This document shows, in pieces, positions 17,411 through 29,400 of a stretch of DNA of 42,916 nt. Under the pieces are notes generated by a model that was given only the letters and a program-made list of their open reading frames with translations, was not told the origin of the DNA and did no database searches. The position numbers were made by a program, and so were the translations under genes. Each line of letters begins with the position of its first letter. Positions within the stretch are counted from its first letter, which is position 1. Source of the stretch: a virus; the IMG/VR virus record IMGVR_UViG_3300020179_000060, positions 1-42,916 of that record; one strand, given 5' to 3'.

Positions 17411-20400
17411 TAAAGTTCTTTATCATATATTACATAAGTGCTACTACTCCAATTCTGTGGATTTGGTCGAGTGCAACTTTCTAATTTAAGTGTGGTTGGA
17501 TTTGCGATAGTATAGTATACGGTTTCTTTTCCGATAATTACACTATGATAGTCATACCCTATTCCTGCATTAATAATTGTTACTTGGACAAATTTTCCAG
17601 TTGAACTTAGAACAGGTTTTAATTCTGCTCCAGATCCACCACCACCTTCAACAATTAAAATAGTATTTGCCAAATCATAACCAGAACCCGCATTAATAAT
17701 ATCAACTTTTACAATTTCTCCCCCGTAAACATATGGTTTCAACACCGCACCAGAACCACTAGAGACAGAACCAGTTGTAGAAATAATTTTAATATTAATA
17801 TTACTTGTTGGGAGACCACTGACCGTTTGCATATCAATATCAACACTAGAAGTTGTTACATTGGAAGTTAATCTATATAATTTTCTAGTGAATGAACTTG
17901 AGAACATATCTTTTCTCACAATTTCAATAGGACGATTTATTCTAAGTGTTGGAGCATTAAAATAATTAAACCCAGAATCAATAATTTCTAGATTTGAGGT
18001 AGAAACTCTACCACCATTTGTATACGAAACATCTTTGACAATAATTTCACCACCAGATCCAGTACCAACAGCACTAATTACTAAGTTTTCTGGATAATCA
18101 AAACCCGTTGAAGTTACAGTTGCATTAGTAATTTTACCATTAGAAATAACTGGTGAAACACTTAAACCAATTCCTTTTGTAATACCATTATATGTGGAAG
18201 TTCGAAGTAATGATGGACTAATTACTTGTGTAACTTTTCTAACATCAGTATCTCCACTCAATTTTATTGTGTCTCCAACTTGAATATTTTCAACCCTGTC
18301 AATTACACTTACGTCTTCTTTTCTTCCCATAAAATCATACAACATAATTTCTACTGTATTTGAAGCTGGTGCATTAGTAAACACAATTCTATTGTGATCA
18401 ATATAATAATCAACTAGGGAATTTTGAATATATCCATCTTTGATTACTAAAATTTGATTTTCATAATCTCTAGGTCTTTCAATTTCTGCATTGGGATAAT
18501 AATCTAAACCTTGATATTTCATGTAAAATATTTTAGTTGAATTATTAAATCCTGTTGTAATTTTATCCAATTGTTTGAACAGACCTAAGTTTCTAATAAT
18601 AAATTTATCTGTTGAAGTAGGAGCAACGGTAAAGTTAATTTTACTCTTAATGGGACCAGTTAAATTATATTCTTCAAATGGTTCTAGAATTTTATCATTC
18701 TTAAATACTAATAGATTTCTTGGGCTTGGAACACTATCATCTTCAACAGTTCCAGTTGGAACAAAGTTTTTGGAATTATAGAATAATGGGAATGTCTTAT
18801 TGGATCCGTTGAAACCATTATTGATATTATCGAGGATAACTAAACTATCTAATCTAATTGCAAATATATTAGCTGCCGGGCCATCTGGATCTGTATCTAA
18901 TGGGGAATCTAGTTTAAATTTATTATTATTCAAATAAGTAAATCCACTATTATATGTTTGAACAACACCGTTTACCTGTACAATCAATGAATCATCAATA
19001 ATATTTCTGTTTTCCGAACCAAGTTGACCTAGAGCGTCATCACTAAATGAAAATGTATTTAATGGTCCACTATAAAAAACACCAGTTCCATAACTTTTTT
19101 GTACCACAACTCCAACTGTGATTGATGAAGTATCTTGGATATTTGTTACATAACCATCTTCCGATAAAGTTCCAATATATGTTGTTTGATCCACTATTGA
19201 TGAATCTAACAATTTAAATGCAATATTTCCTGGTGTGTGTCCAGACGAAGGTAATAATTTAATTGTTGACGAATTAATAATTTTATCAACCTTTGTTTTG
19301 CCATCTGCGAGATTTTCAAGACGTAAAAGTTGATTATTAAACATTGCAATAATATAAATTTCGTCTGTACTATCATTTGGTGGATTTTGTCTAAAGTTTA
19401 TATAACCATTTTCAACAAAATAATCAATATATGGAGTTCTTAGGACACCATTTACTGATATTAAAATATCAGAAGTATTTCTCCATCTAGTAAATGGAAT
19501 TTTATTTCTAATTAATCTAAATCTAGTATTAGTTCCATTCATTCTTTCATCAAAAGAATCGACTTTACATAGATTCATTCTTGAAAAATCAGTTATCATA
19601 ACATTTGATAGATTAGTTACACCATCAATAAAGTTTATCCTAGATCCAGCATAATAATAAATTGTTCCAGAATTAACTCCCCATGAATTATCATCATATG
19701 GTGCGCCAATAATTAATGAATTACCAGAAGAACTCATTGATAATGAATCACCAAACCTATCATAAATCAGTGCATTTTGATTTGAAATAGTTTGTGTTAG
19801 TTGCCAGGGACCGTAATTATTTCCAAGTTGCTGGTTCGAAAAATCATAAACGTATACTTTTCCTTCTGGTTGATTAGTAATTTCATTTGCCCTATTTGGA
19901 GAACCAATAACAACTCTAGTTCCATCTGAACTAATTGAAACAGCAAATCCAAATTCCTGATCATAATCTGGATTTGGTGGAGTTATTTTTTGTTCTAGTA
20001 CCCATTTAAAACCAGTAAGATTTGTACCACTTCTTACGAATATATATGCTGTCCCACAAATCAAATTAATACTTGAATTTAATTTTTGGGAGATCATATT
20101 TTCTCTATCAAAAATTTCCGAATCATCCGAAATGTATTGTAAATATTCAAACGCTCTAGTTTGAATAAGAGTATTTGATGTATCTCTTGGTGAACCAACA
20201 ATAAGTTTATTGCCATCTTCAGTGATAGAAATAGAATTTCCAAATGAATCAAATGGTTGTACATCATCTGGTGTAATTTGATCTTCTTCATACCAAAGAT
20301 TTTCGAAATAATTGAATATATAAACTTGTTGTCTAGTACCAACCGACAAAATTGAAGAATCTGCAGAAATATCCAAAGATATTCCAAAGTTTTCATTAGT

Positions 20401-23400
20401 TTGTGGATATTTTGGAGTAATTTTTTTATCAAAAAACCATTTTCCAAGTTCTACATCAAAACGATAGATGTATACTGCTCCAGAAGCAATTACGCCATTT
20501 ACATTTTCAAATGGTGCAGAAACTGCTGCAATTTTTCCAAATTTATCAATGGATACTTGATGACCAAATCTTGCTCCACTGTTAATTCCAGTTGGTGCTT
20601 TAACAAAGGTATTTCGAGAAACAGTAACTGCTCCGCTAGTAGAAATTACTGTATTATAAAATGATACTGCTCCAACTTCTTCATTTGTTGCGGTAGCCCA
20701 CAACGGACATCCAACAACTATTTTTTCACAGTCTTTTGTTATATCAACCGAATAACCAAATTGCAAACTAGAACCAGGATATCCACGATCTGTTCTTGAA
20801 ATAGAAAGTGATGTTATTAATGTCCAATTATTTTGTGTTTTTCTGTATAATCTAACTACCCCAGTAGAACCAATAATAGTTGTTTCTTTTAATGGTGCAG
20901 ATACTACTAAGAAATTTCCACTATCACTAATTTTATTTGAAAAACCAAATAAACCTCCAGGTGAATCCTCCAAGTAATCAAATTCTAGAACTTGTGATAG
21001 ATTGGTTTTTTGAATTTTATATGCAACACCAGGATTTTGTGTAATTCCATTAACATTTACTAAAATAGAATCTTCTTTTTCAACTGCATATGGTAAAGTA
21101 GAATATGTAATGTCAAACGCAGTATTTGTTGTTCTCTCCTCAATATTTAAACCACCACCACCAGTTGCAATATAATCCAAAGTAGTTGCAAATGGAACGA
21201 AATATATTTTGATATCATCAATTAAAACATTAATAGTACCATCAAATAAAATTACAAATTCTCCATCTGGTAAAATATTTGGGGATTGATATAATTCATA
21301 ATTTGAATAATCAATAAAATCATTATCGTCCGTGATATAATTTAAAATCGTAAAAAATCTATTATCAGGAATATTATCTGGAACATCTGTTGTCCAAGTC
21401 CAAGAACCAATCTGCGGATTATATTGTTGCATGACACCATTAACAAATATAATCATAGTCTGAGTAGCTAAATCAAGATTTACTGTATTTCTCAATTTTA
21501 AACTATTTGAACTAAATTGTTCAAATTGCAATTCTGTAATTTGTGTGGTAGTATTAAATGCCATTATGAATAGTGGTTCATTGATCTGAGGAGAATCAAC
21601 AAAAGTTAAAGCATTATTAGAATATGAATATGAATTCAAGTAATATTGATAGATACCTTCAAATCTAAATGGGAATATTTTATTGACGTTGTTTACTAAC
21701 AATGGATATCCATCTTTTGTTAATGTAAATGTATTTCTTATGCCATCAATATAACCAGGAATGTCTAATAAGTAATTATTTGGATCTTTTACTGAATTTG
21801 GTGAAAGTAGTAATTTTCTGAAATACAGTAATTTAATGTCATCTGATGGCAATGGTGGTTCATCAAAAGATACTGTATTTAATATGGAAGTTACAAAACC
21901 AGATCCAAATGGCTGTAATACACCATTTCTTATTGCGAGTACATCTCCAGAATTTCTTACATAAAGTGGAATACCATCTTCATTTAAGAAGAATGTTTTT
22001 CTAGATCCATCAAAGTAATCTTGACCTACTACAATATCTTTAGAATCGTATGTACTTTGGAAATAAAATATACAACAATTACTTCCAACCGAAGGTGCAT
22101 TAACGAAAATAATTTTTTGTCCGTCTTCATCATAATTAAGAGTGTAATCTTCACCCAAAACTAAAGGTAAATTGTTGATAGTGACCAATAGTTTTTCAGA
22201 ATCATTTAAAATAAAGTTTGTGTGTATTAAATTTGCAGATGGCGATGGCGGTGGTGAAGTTAGATTTCCTTGACTATCTCTAAAATCAAATTCATTTAAA
22301 AATGTTAATTCTGAGTTTGGAGATTTTAGAATAAATTCTTTTTTAATTCCATTAAATTGAGAAGAAATATTTTCGACAAGTTCAACAAAACTCGATGACT
22401 GCTCTGGGAAAGTAGTAACAAATTTTGTATCATTACCGTAAATATAAGTTCCATCTACAGAAGGATTTCCAGATGAAGTTCCAGAATATGCAGTTCCTGA
22501 TAATAGTTTTCTCTTTACTTGTTGATATTTGTTATTAAAATTGACTTTTTTATTAGATTCAAAAGTTCTAGTAATTAGTTTGTCTCTTGTAATGTTGAGT
22601 GAAGTTGATACAAATCTCTCTTCAAAAACACTAGTATCGAGATTTTCTGTATAACATTTGTTATTAATTAACCATCCATGAATAAACGCTGTACTGGCAA
22701 TTGGTTCATCAAAAGTCAAGAAAGTTCCTGCAATAGTAAATCTAGATTGTTCTATAACAGAATCAGTACTATTTTGAATTGCACCATTTACAGAAAGAAG
22801 TAATGAGGATCTTTTTACAGTAAGTGTTGATAAGTTGTTAATTTTATATGTGTAATCATTTATTTTAGTAAAGAAAAGTTTCTGTAATGCATCAAAGTAT
22901 AAAGCAAATACTTTGGATCCTTCTGGAAATATATTTCCAGTTGTTAAAACTACTACATTTCCATTTAAAATACTATATAAAGTCGAATCTAAGACAACAC
23001 CATTTACAGATACTATTAATTTGTTTTTAAGACTATTTGAAATATTTACTGTTTCTCCAGACCTTTGCAGAACAATTCTATCTGTTCCATCCCCGATAAT
23101 ACTTCTGAATGTAACAATATCCTTTGCATCTTTTGGTGGAATTTGTGCGGTGAATAATTTGGTATATTGTGACATGTCACCACCAAAATCCCATGAATCA
23201 CTTATTACTGGTAAAAAATTCTCAAAGAAATCACTAACTAAAGAAGATGTTTGAATAATAAAAATTTTATCTTTATCATTTACAGGGAAAGCTAATGAAA
23301 GTTTATTCTCATCAACAGTATATGAATCATTTGGTTCTTGTAATACTCCGTTATATACGACTAAAGAATTTAAAGTATCAGTTTTAATTCTTGGTGAGAA

Positions 23401-26400
23401 TAGATATTGTGGTTTGTAATAATAAACATTTTCTCCATTGGTAAATTGCAATCCATTTTTGGATGTAATGAATAAAATGGTGTTTGAAATATTATCTACT
23501 TTTGCAATAGCTTGAGAAGTTCCACCAACAATTACTCCACCTGCAGATAATGCTTGTGGAGCAACATCATTCAAATATAGAATTTGTTGATTGATAACAC
23601 TATAGTTTAGTTTAAGATTTAAAATATTTTTAAGAGTTAAATTAAAACCAATAATATTTTTAATAATTCCCTGTGTATTTTGATATACCGATTGGTTACT
23701 TTCTATAATATGTTTTCCAAATAGTTTGTTACCAATAGCATGAGAATTTTTATAGATCAAATTATACCAATCTTTTACATTAGTATTGTATCCAATTAAA
23801 TATGAATAAATTTGATAATAATTACTATCTGTTATTTTTTGTGTTGCTTCCGAAATAAATCCAATATTATTTGTAAATCTTGGTTTTAAAACAGATGTAA
23901 AACTAGATTTAAATCTGGTCTTTGATTTTGTTGCTTTTAAAATAGTTGAAAATGGTACTTGTCTTTCATCAAATAGATATGCAGATTCCCAAATATAATT
24001 ACCAAAAAAATCTTTAGAAATTATATTACCACTAATTTCTTTTAATTGAACTGTGGAATTATTTTTATCATAACTAACAACTTTAGCTGTAGCAATAGTT
24101 TCAAAAACTGGTAATTTTGAAATTTTGTGTAAGTTTTTCTCATTTATAAATGAACCAGGTAAAAGAGTAATTGCTGGACCTGCTGGTATAGTCGAAAGTT
24201 GAATTGTAGTTGCATCTACAATTTTTACATATAACTGTACCTGGTTAGCAAAAATATCAGGAGGATTTGTAACAAGTGGTAATCCAGTGCATTCATATAG
24301 AACCAAATCATTAGACTTAAAATTGTGATTTGTTTCAAATATAATATTAGATTGATTTGTATTAACAGATTGTATATAACTTACCGCATCTGTTACTTTT
24401 TTAATGCTAATAATGCTATCCTTATTTAAAACACTTCTTGAAAGATTTGCTCTAACTAGTGCTCCACTTCCTCCAGTTCCAGAAGCATCAACAATTAGTT
24501 CTGGAGTATCTAATAAGAAATTACCACCAGATACTACTTCAACTGTTTGTAATTTTCCACTCTGAATTGTAGTTTTAAATTGAATTGGTGGGTCATAAAT
24601 TCCAGCTAATTCTGTCAATGGTATATCTTCTTTTACTTTAATTGTAGGTTCTACATAATAATTTTCACCCCTATCCAAAATAGTGACTGAAGAAATTTCA
24701 TAATTTTGCTTTAATTTTAAAACAACATCACTTTGTAAATCAAAGTCAATTGTTCTATCATTTCCGTAAAAGTCACCAACAGTGATATAATCAATTTTTT
24801 TAATCTTACCAATTGTGTTACTATCAGCTTGTAATTTTGCTCCATATCCATAAGATGAAGACACACCAGTAATTTCTGGTAATTTTTTGTATCCTTTTCC
24901 ACCATCAATAATTTTTACTGAACGAATTGGTCCAGAAACAGTTGATGATCTTGTATACCAATCGATCGAATTCATGTTATATGATCTTGGAGATGTAGAA
25001 TGTATTCTAACATTTCCAACATTAATATTGACTATTCCAGGTAAACTAAAATACTGCCAATTCAGTCCTACTACTGAAGATCCAATAGTTTTGATTAGAT
25101 TTATATTATTAGTCCACCATGCGTACATCATTCCGCGTGAAGGATCTAAAGTAAATGTTATTGGTGTTGTTCCAAAAATTCCAGTAGTGGTATTAAAATC
25201 ATTGTCATAAACACCACGTTGAGATCCATCCCTAACTCCAACATAGTAGTTTCCAATTTTTGTTTTATCAATTGGTGACCAACCAAGTAATCTGGTTAAT
25301 TGCCATGCAGTTGTGCCTTGAACACCCTGTCTGGTTAAAACATATACACCATTTTGAGAAGGAATTGTTTGATTTTTAACTAAAACACATTGATTAGTAT
25401 TACCTACTTTAATAGTTGTAATACTGATTTGTAGAGTGACATTTTGTGCAGTTTGTGTTGCGAATGCTGGAATGATGGTTGACCCGTCAAAAGAAAATAG
25501 TTCAAAACTGTTGTTTGTGAAGTTTGGAACCATAAAAGCATTAGGAGGAATTCCGTTACCAGAAATATTATATTCAAGATATCTAATTTGGTTAAACTTA
25601 TTTCTTTCACTTTGACTTAGTGTAATTACTCTACTTCCTGCAATTGTACTACCAACAATTTGTATAACTGTATCGACAGCTGGGAATCTTCCTGCATCAT
25701 TTCCAGTTGGTCCAGTTAATGTTGTTTCTGTTTCTTGTGAAACTGGTAAATTTGCTATAGTTGCACAGCTAACAAGAACTAAATCGGAATGAGTAACTAC
25801 CATTCCTACTTTTAAATTTGCAATATTACTTTGGGAAATTCCAGTTAGGTTACCGACGCTATCGATGGTTAAGTTAGTTAATTCTAAATTACCATAATTA
25901 TAAACTTTATACTCCTCTGGAATTGTTTTACTAAACTTAAATTTATAATCATCAATTTTTTCGATAGGATATGTTCCTTCAAAAATTTCATTTTCAAAAT
26001 CAAGAGTAAAATTCTTAACTGTTTTTTCTAAAATTTCATCACGAACTTGTAAGTATACATTTGGTAAATCAGATTCTTTTGTAGTTGGTTTAATAAAAAC
26101 TTCATGATTATCGATCAAATATGCGTTTTTGTTTAAAAATAAAAATTGACCAATATTATCTTCGGAAAAATATAGTGATTTTGATGCTAAATCAAAAGAA
26201 ATAATATAATTTACTGGTGGTGTAATGGATCTTCCAGAATAAGGACCTACTACTGATCCGTTTTCAGCAAAATATTCTGGATATTCGATGGTACTCAAAC
26301 CGTTTGGATTTAAATTTAAAGGATCATATGCATTTAAAATTGGATTGCCATTACTATCAAAAGTTGGATTTCCGTTTGAATCTAATACTGGTCGTGAATC

Positions 26401-29400
26401 AGAATTTCCCACATATATATCAATATAAGAACCGCTATCTCTAACAAATTGAACATAAAAATTTTGTCCAGTAGTAATATTAGTTGCATCATATGGGGTT
26501 ATAATATTAGTAGGATTAGTTGGATCTCCAATTCGTCCAGAAGAAAAAATCATATCTCCATAATCTATAACAGACCCATCTGGAGCAAATTTTCTAGCTT
26601 TTATAGTTGACCAATTAAACGGAGTATTTGAATCTTTTGTATAACGAATAAAATATTGTCCTCTGCCTAGATCATAACTCCAGTAAACCGATACCTTAAT
26701 TTTTTTGAGAGAGAATGTGTACTTACTATTTTCATATACTGTAATATTAGAAGTTTTTTCCAACCCAAAAGCTTGATCCTCAAAAGAATAAGATTTATCT
26801 GTGGTGAATGTAATTGGTGCGAATTGAGTTGGATAAAATTCACTTGGAGTAATTGTTATTGAAGAAGCACTATCAATACTCGTAACTGTAGCTCCATCCC
26901 AAGATAATACACCAGTATTTGTGATAGTTGAACCGACTTCAATTCCACTAATACTTGATAGTCCAGTAATTGTTCCATTATTATATAATGTTCCAGTGTA
27001 AGTTTTTCTGGTGCCACTATAAATTGTATCTACAAAATCTACAGATGGTTTAATTCTTTCTACAGTAATTTTATCACCAGATTCTAACATGTGTGGTTTT
27101 TCTTGGTGAATTTGAATTTCAGCCAATTCACCATAAATGTATAATCTATCATTTGATGTCTGGACTGTATTTAAACTAGTTGTATAATTTCTTGTAATTT
27201 GTCCACTTACTTCATCAATAACAGCATTAAACCCAGAACCTCCTGTTTCATTATTATTAATAACTAGAGTATCTCCAGTTTTATAATTATTTCCTGCATA
27301 ATCAATATAAACATTTTCAACACCACCAGTGTAAAACTGAGTAACTTCAGATCTTGTTTTACTTGAAAGATTACTTGATTTTGGAAAATATGGAAAATCG
27401 GAATCGTCTGATTTAATTCTTTTTAACCCAGGCGGCAGAGAAGAATTTAAATATTTTTGTGTGGTGTTATACGAATCAATTTTATTTCTAAAAAGTGGTC
27501 CAATAAAATATGGATAAAACTCTGTTGCAAAATATGCATAAGTACCAGTGGGGAAGTCTGGTGTTACACAGAACTTCCCATTATACTGATCCAGAGTACC
27601 AAACTTTGGATCAAATACATAATCGTCTACTAGAGATCCAATTGGATATGTGTCAACACTTGGTCTATATGCAGGAATTGGAATAACTATTTGAGCTCCT
27701 GTTCTTTCATCAGTAAATGTTCCGTATCTAATTTTATATGAAGAAGTCTGTAGTGTAACACGTGATTTTAAATCACTTGTAATTGGATCAGAAAATGCTA
27801 ATCTTCCATAAATGGGGTTACCATCATAAGCCCAACCAATTATACTAGAATGTTTATTCCGTGGAATAATAATTTCATTTGTGGTATAAAAAACATTTGG
27901 ATCATAAGGTCTAGGTAGTCTAAGTGTTACACTGCTTGCATTAATTACGTTACTATTTGGTATATTGGGTACTGATGTAAATGCAATAACAGTTGCTGCA
28001 ATTTTTGTGTTCATTAAAGTAAATGATACTGAACCTGTGACTGGGCAATTGTTGATGCGAGTTCTATTAGAGGCTGTTTGTGAAATAAATTGACCTAAGT
28101 GTATTCTAAACTGATCATTATTTTGTTTAAATATAATTAAATTTGTCAAATCTGGAATACCATTAGCATTAACAGCAGAAGGGAAATTAATAATAATTCT
28201 ATCACCAGTTTGTAATCCGTGATTGGTAGCATTAATAGTCCAAATAAATGCATTGCCCGTGGGCAGGTAAGATGGTTGTTCAGGTCTTACAAATGTTCCA
28301 AATCGTGAACTGTACTGTGTATCAATAATTACTTCATCACCAATTTCAAAAAATCCAGCAGTTTCTCTTGTAAACTGATATGTTACATTGGTAAAAGATG
28401 AATCGAAACTTGTAAATACTGGGATATATGGAATAACAGTAGATTTATCTAGTCTGTTTAAAATAGGGGCAGTTGGTTTAATTTGCAAATATTCTGGATA
28501 ATTTTTTGTATCTGGTACTTGATCTGTAGTAACTAAAGGTGAATCTGAATAGTTAAATACATACCCACCATAATTGTCAATTTTTGAAGAAAGAACTTCG
28601 GGAATAACTGGTGTCCATTGTGTAATCGTTGTTTTTGTAGCAAATAATGACCCTCTAGAAATAAATTTTACAACTGGTGGTATTGTGTAATTTTCCCCAC
28701 CATTGATAATATCAACATCAATAACTTTTCCGTTAGAATCGATTACAGCTATACCAGCTGCATTTTTCCCATCACCAATAAATTTGACAATTGGAGGTAC
28801 ATAGTAATTTTCACCTTCTTTATCAATAATGACAGATCTTACTTGATTATTAAATATTTCAGCAAATCCTGTTGCACCAGATCCAGTATCAACTATAAGT
28901 TTAGGATTTTCAGTATAACTATTTTTTCTTTCCGAATCTGTTAAAGTAATTGTTTTGTATGCTAAAGGATTGAAATCCAAAGAGTTTACTTGGGATCTAG
29001 TAAATGGACGAAAAGTAATTGGATCAATTGCAACACCAACAGAACCCGACATTACAATATTATTTTGTGGAACAGTAAAATCAATTCCAGGTCCTGTTAC
29101 TTTAACAATTGGTGTTTTGGTGTAATATTCTCCAGCACTTGAAATTAAAATCTTTACAATTTTTCCACCAACAACTTCTGTTCTAAGTTCAGCACCTTTT
29201 CCTGTAATATCACCCGAGGATCTTGATACTGTAACTGTTGCTTTTTGATCGTTTATACCAACAGTTCCACTAAATGTCAATAATGATTCGTCGATTCCAT
29301 CTAATGAGACTGAAACAAATGATGAATAAATTGATATTATTTTTGAAGTTCTTGTAGTAAGTACTTGAGTAGATTCTCCTGCACCAGTAATTTTAACATA

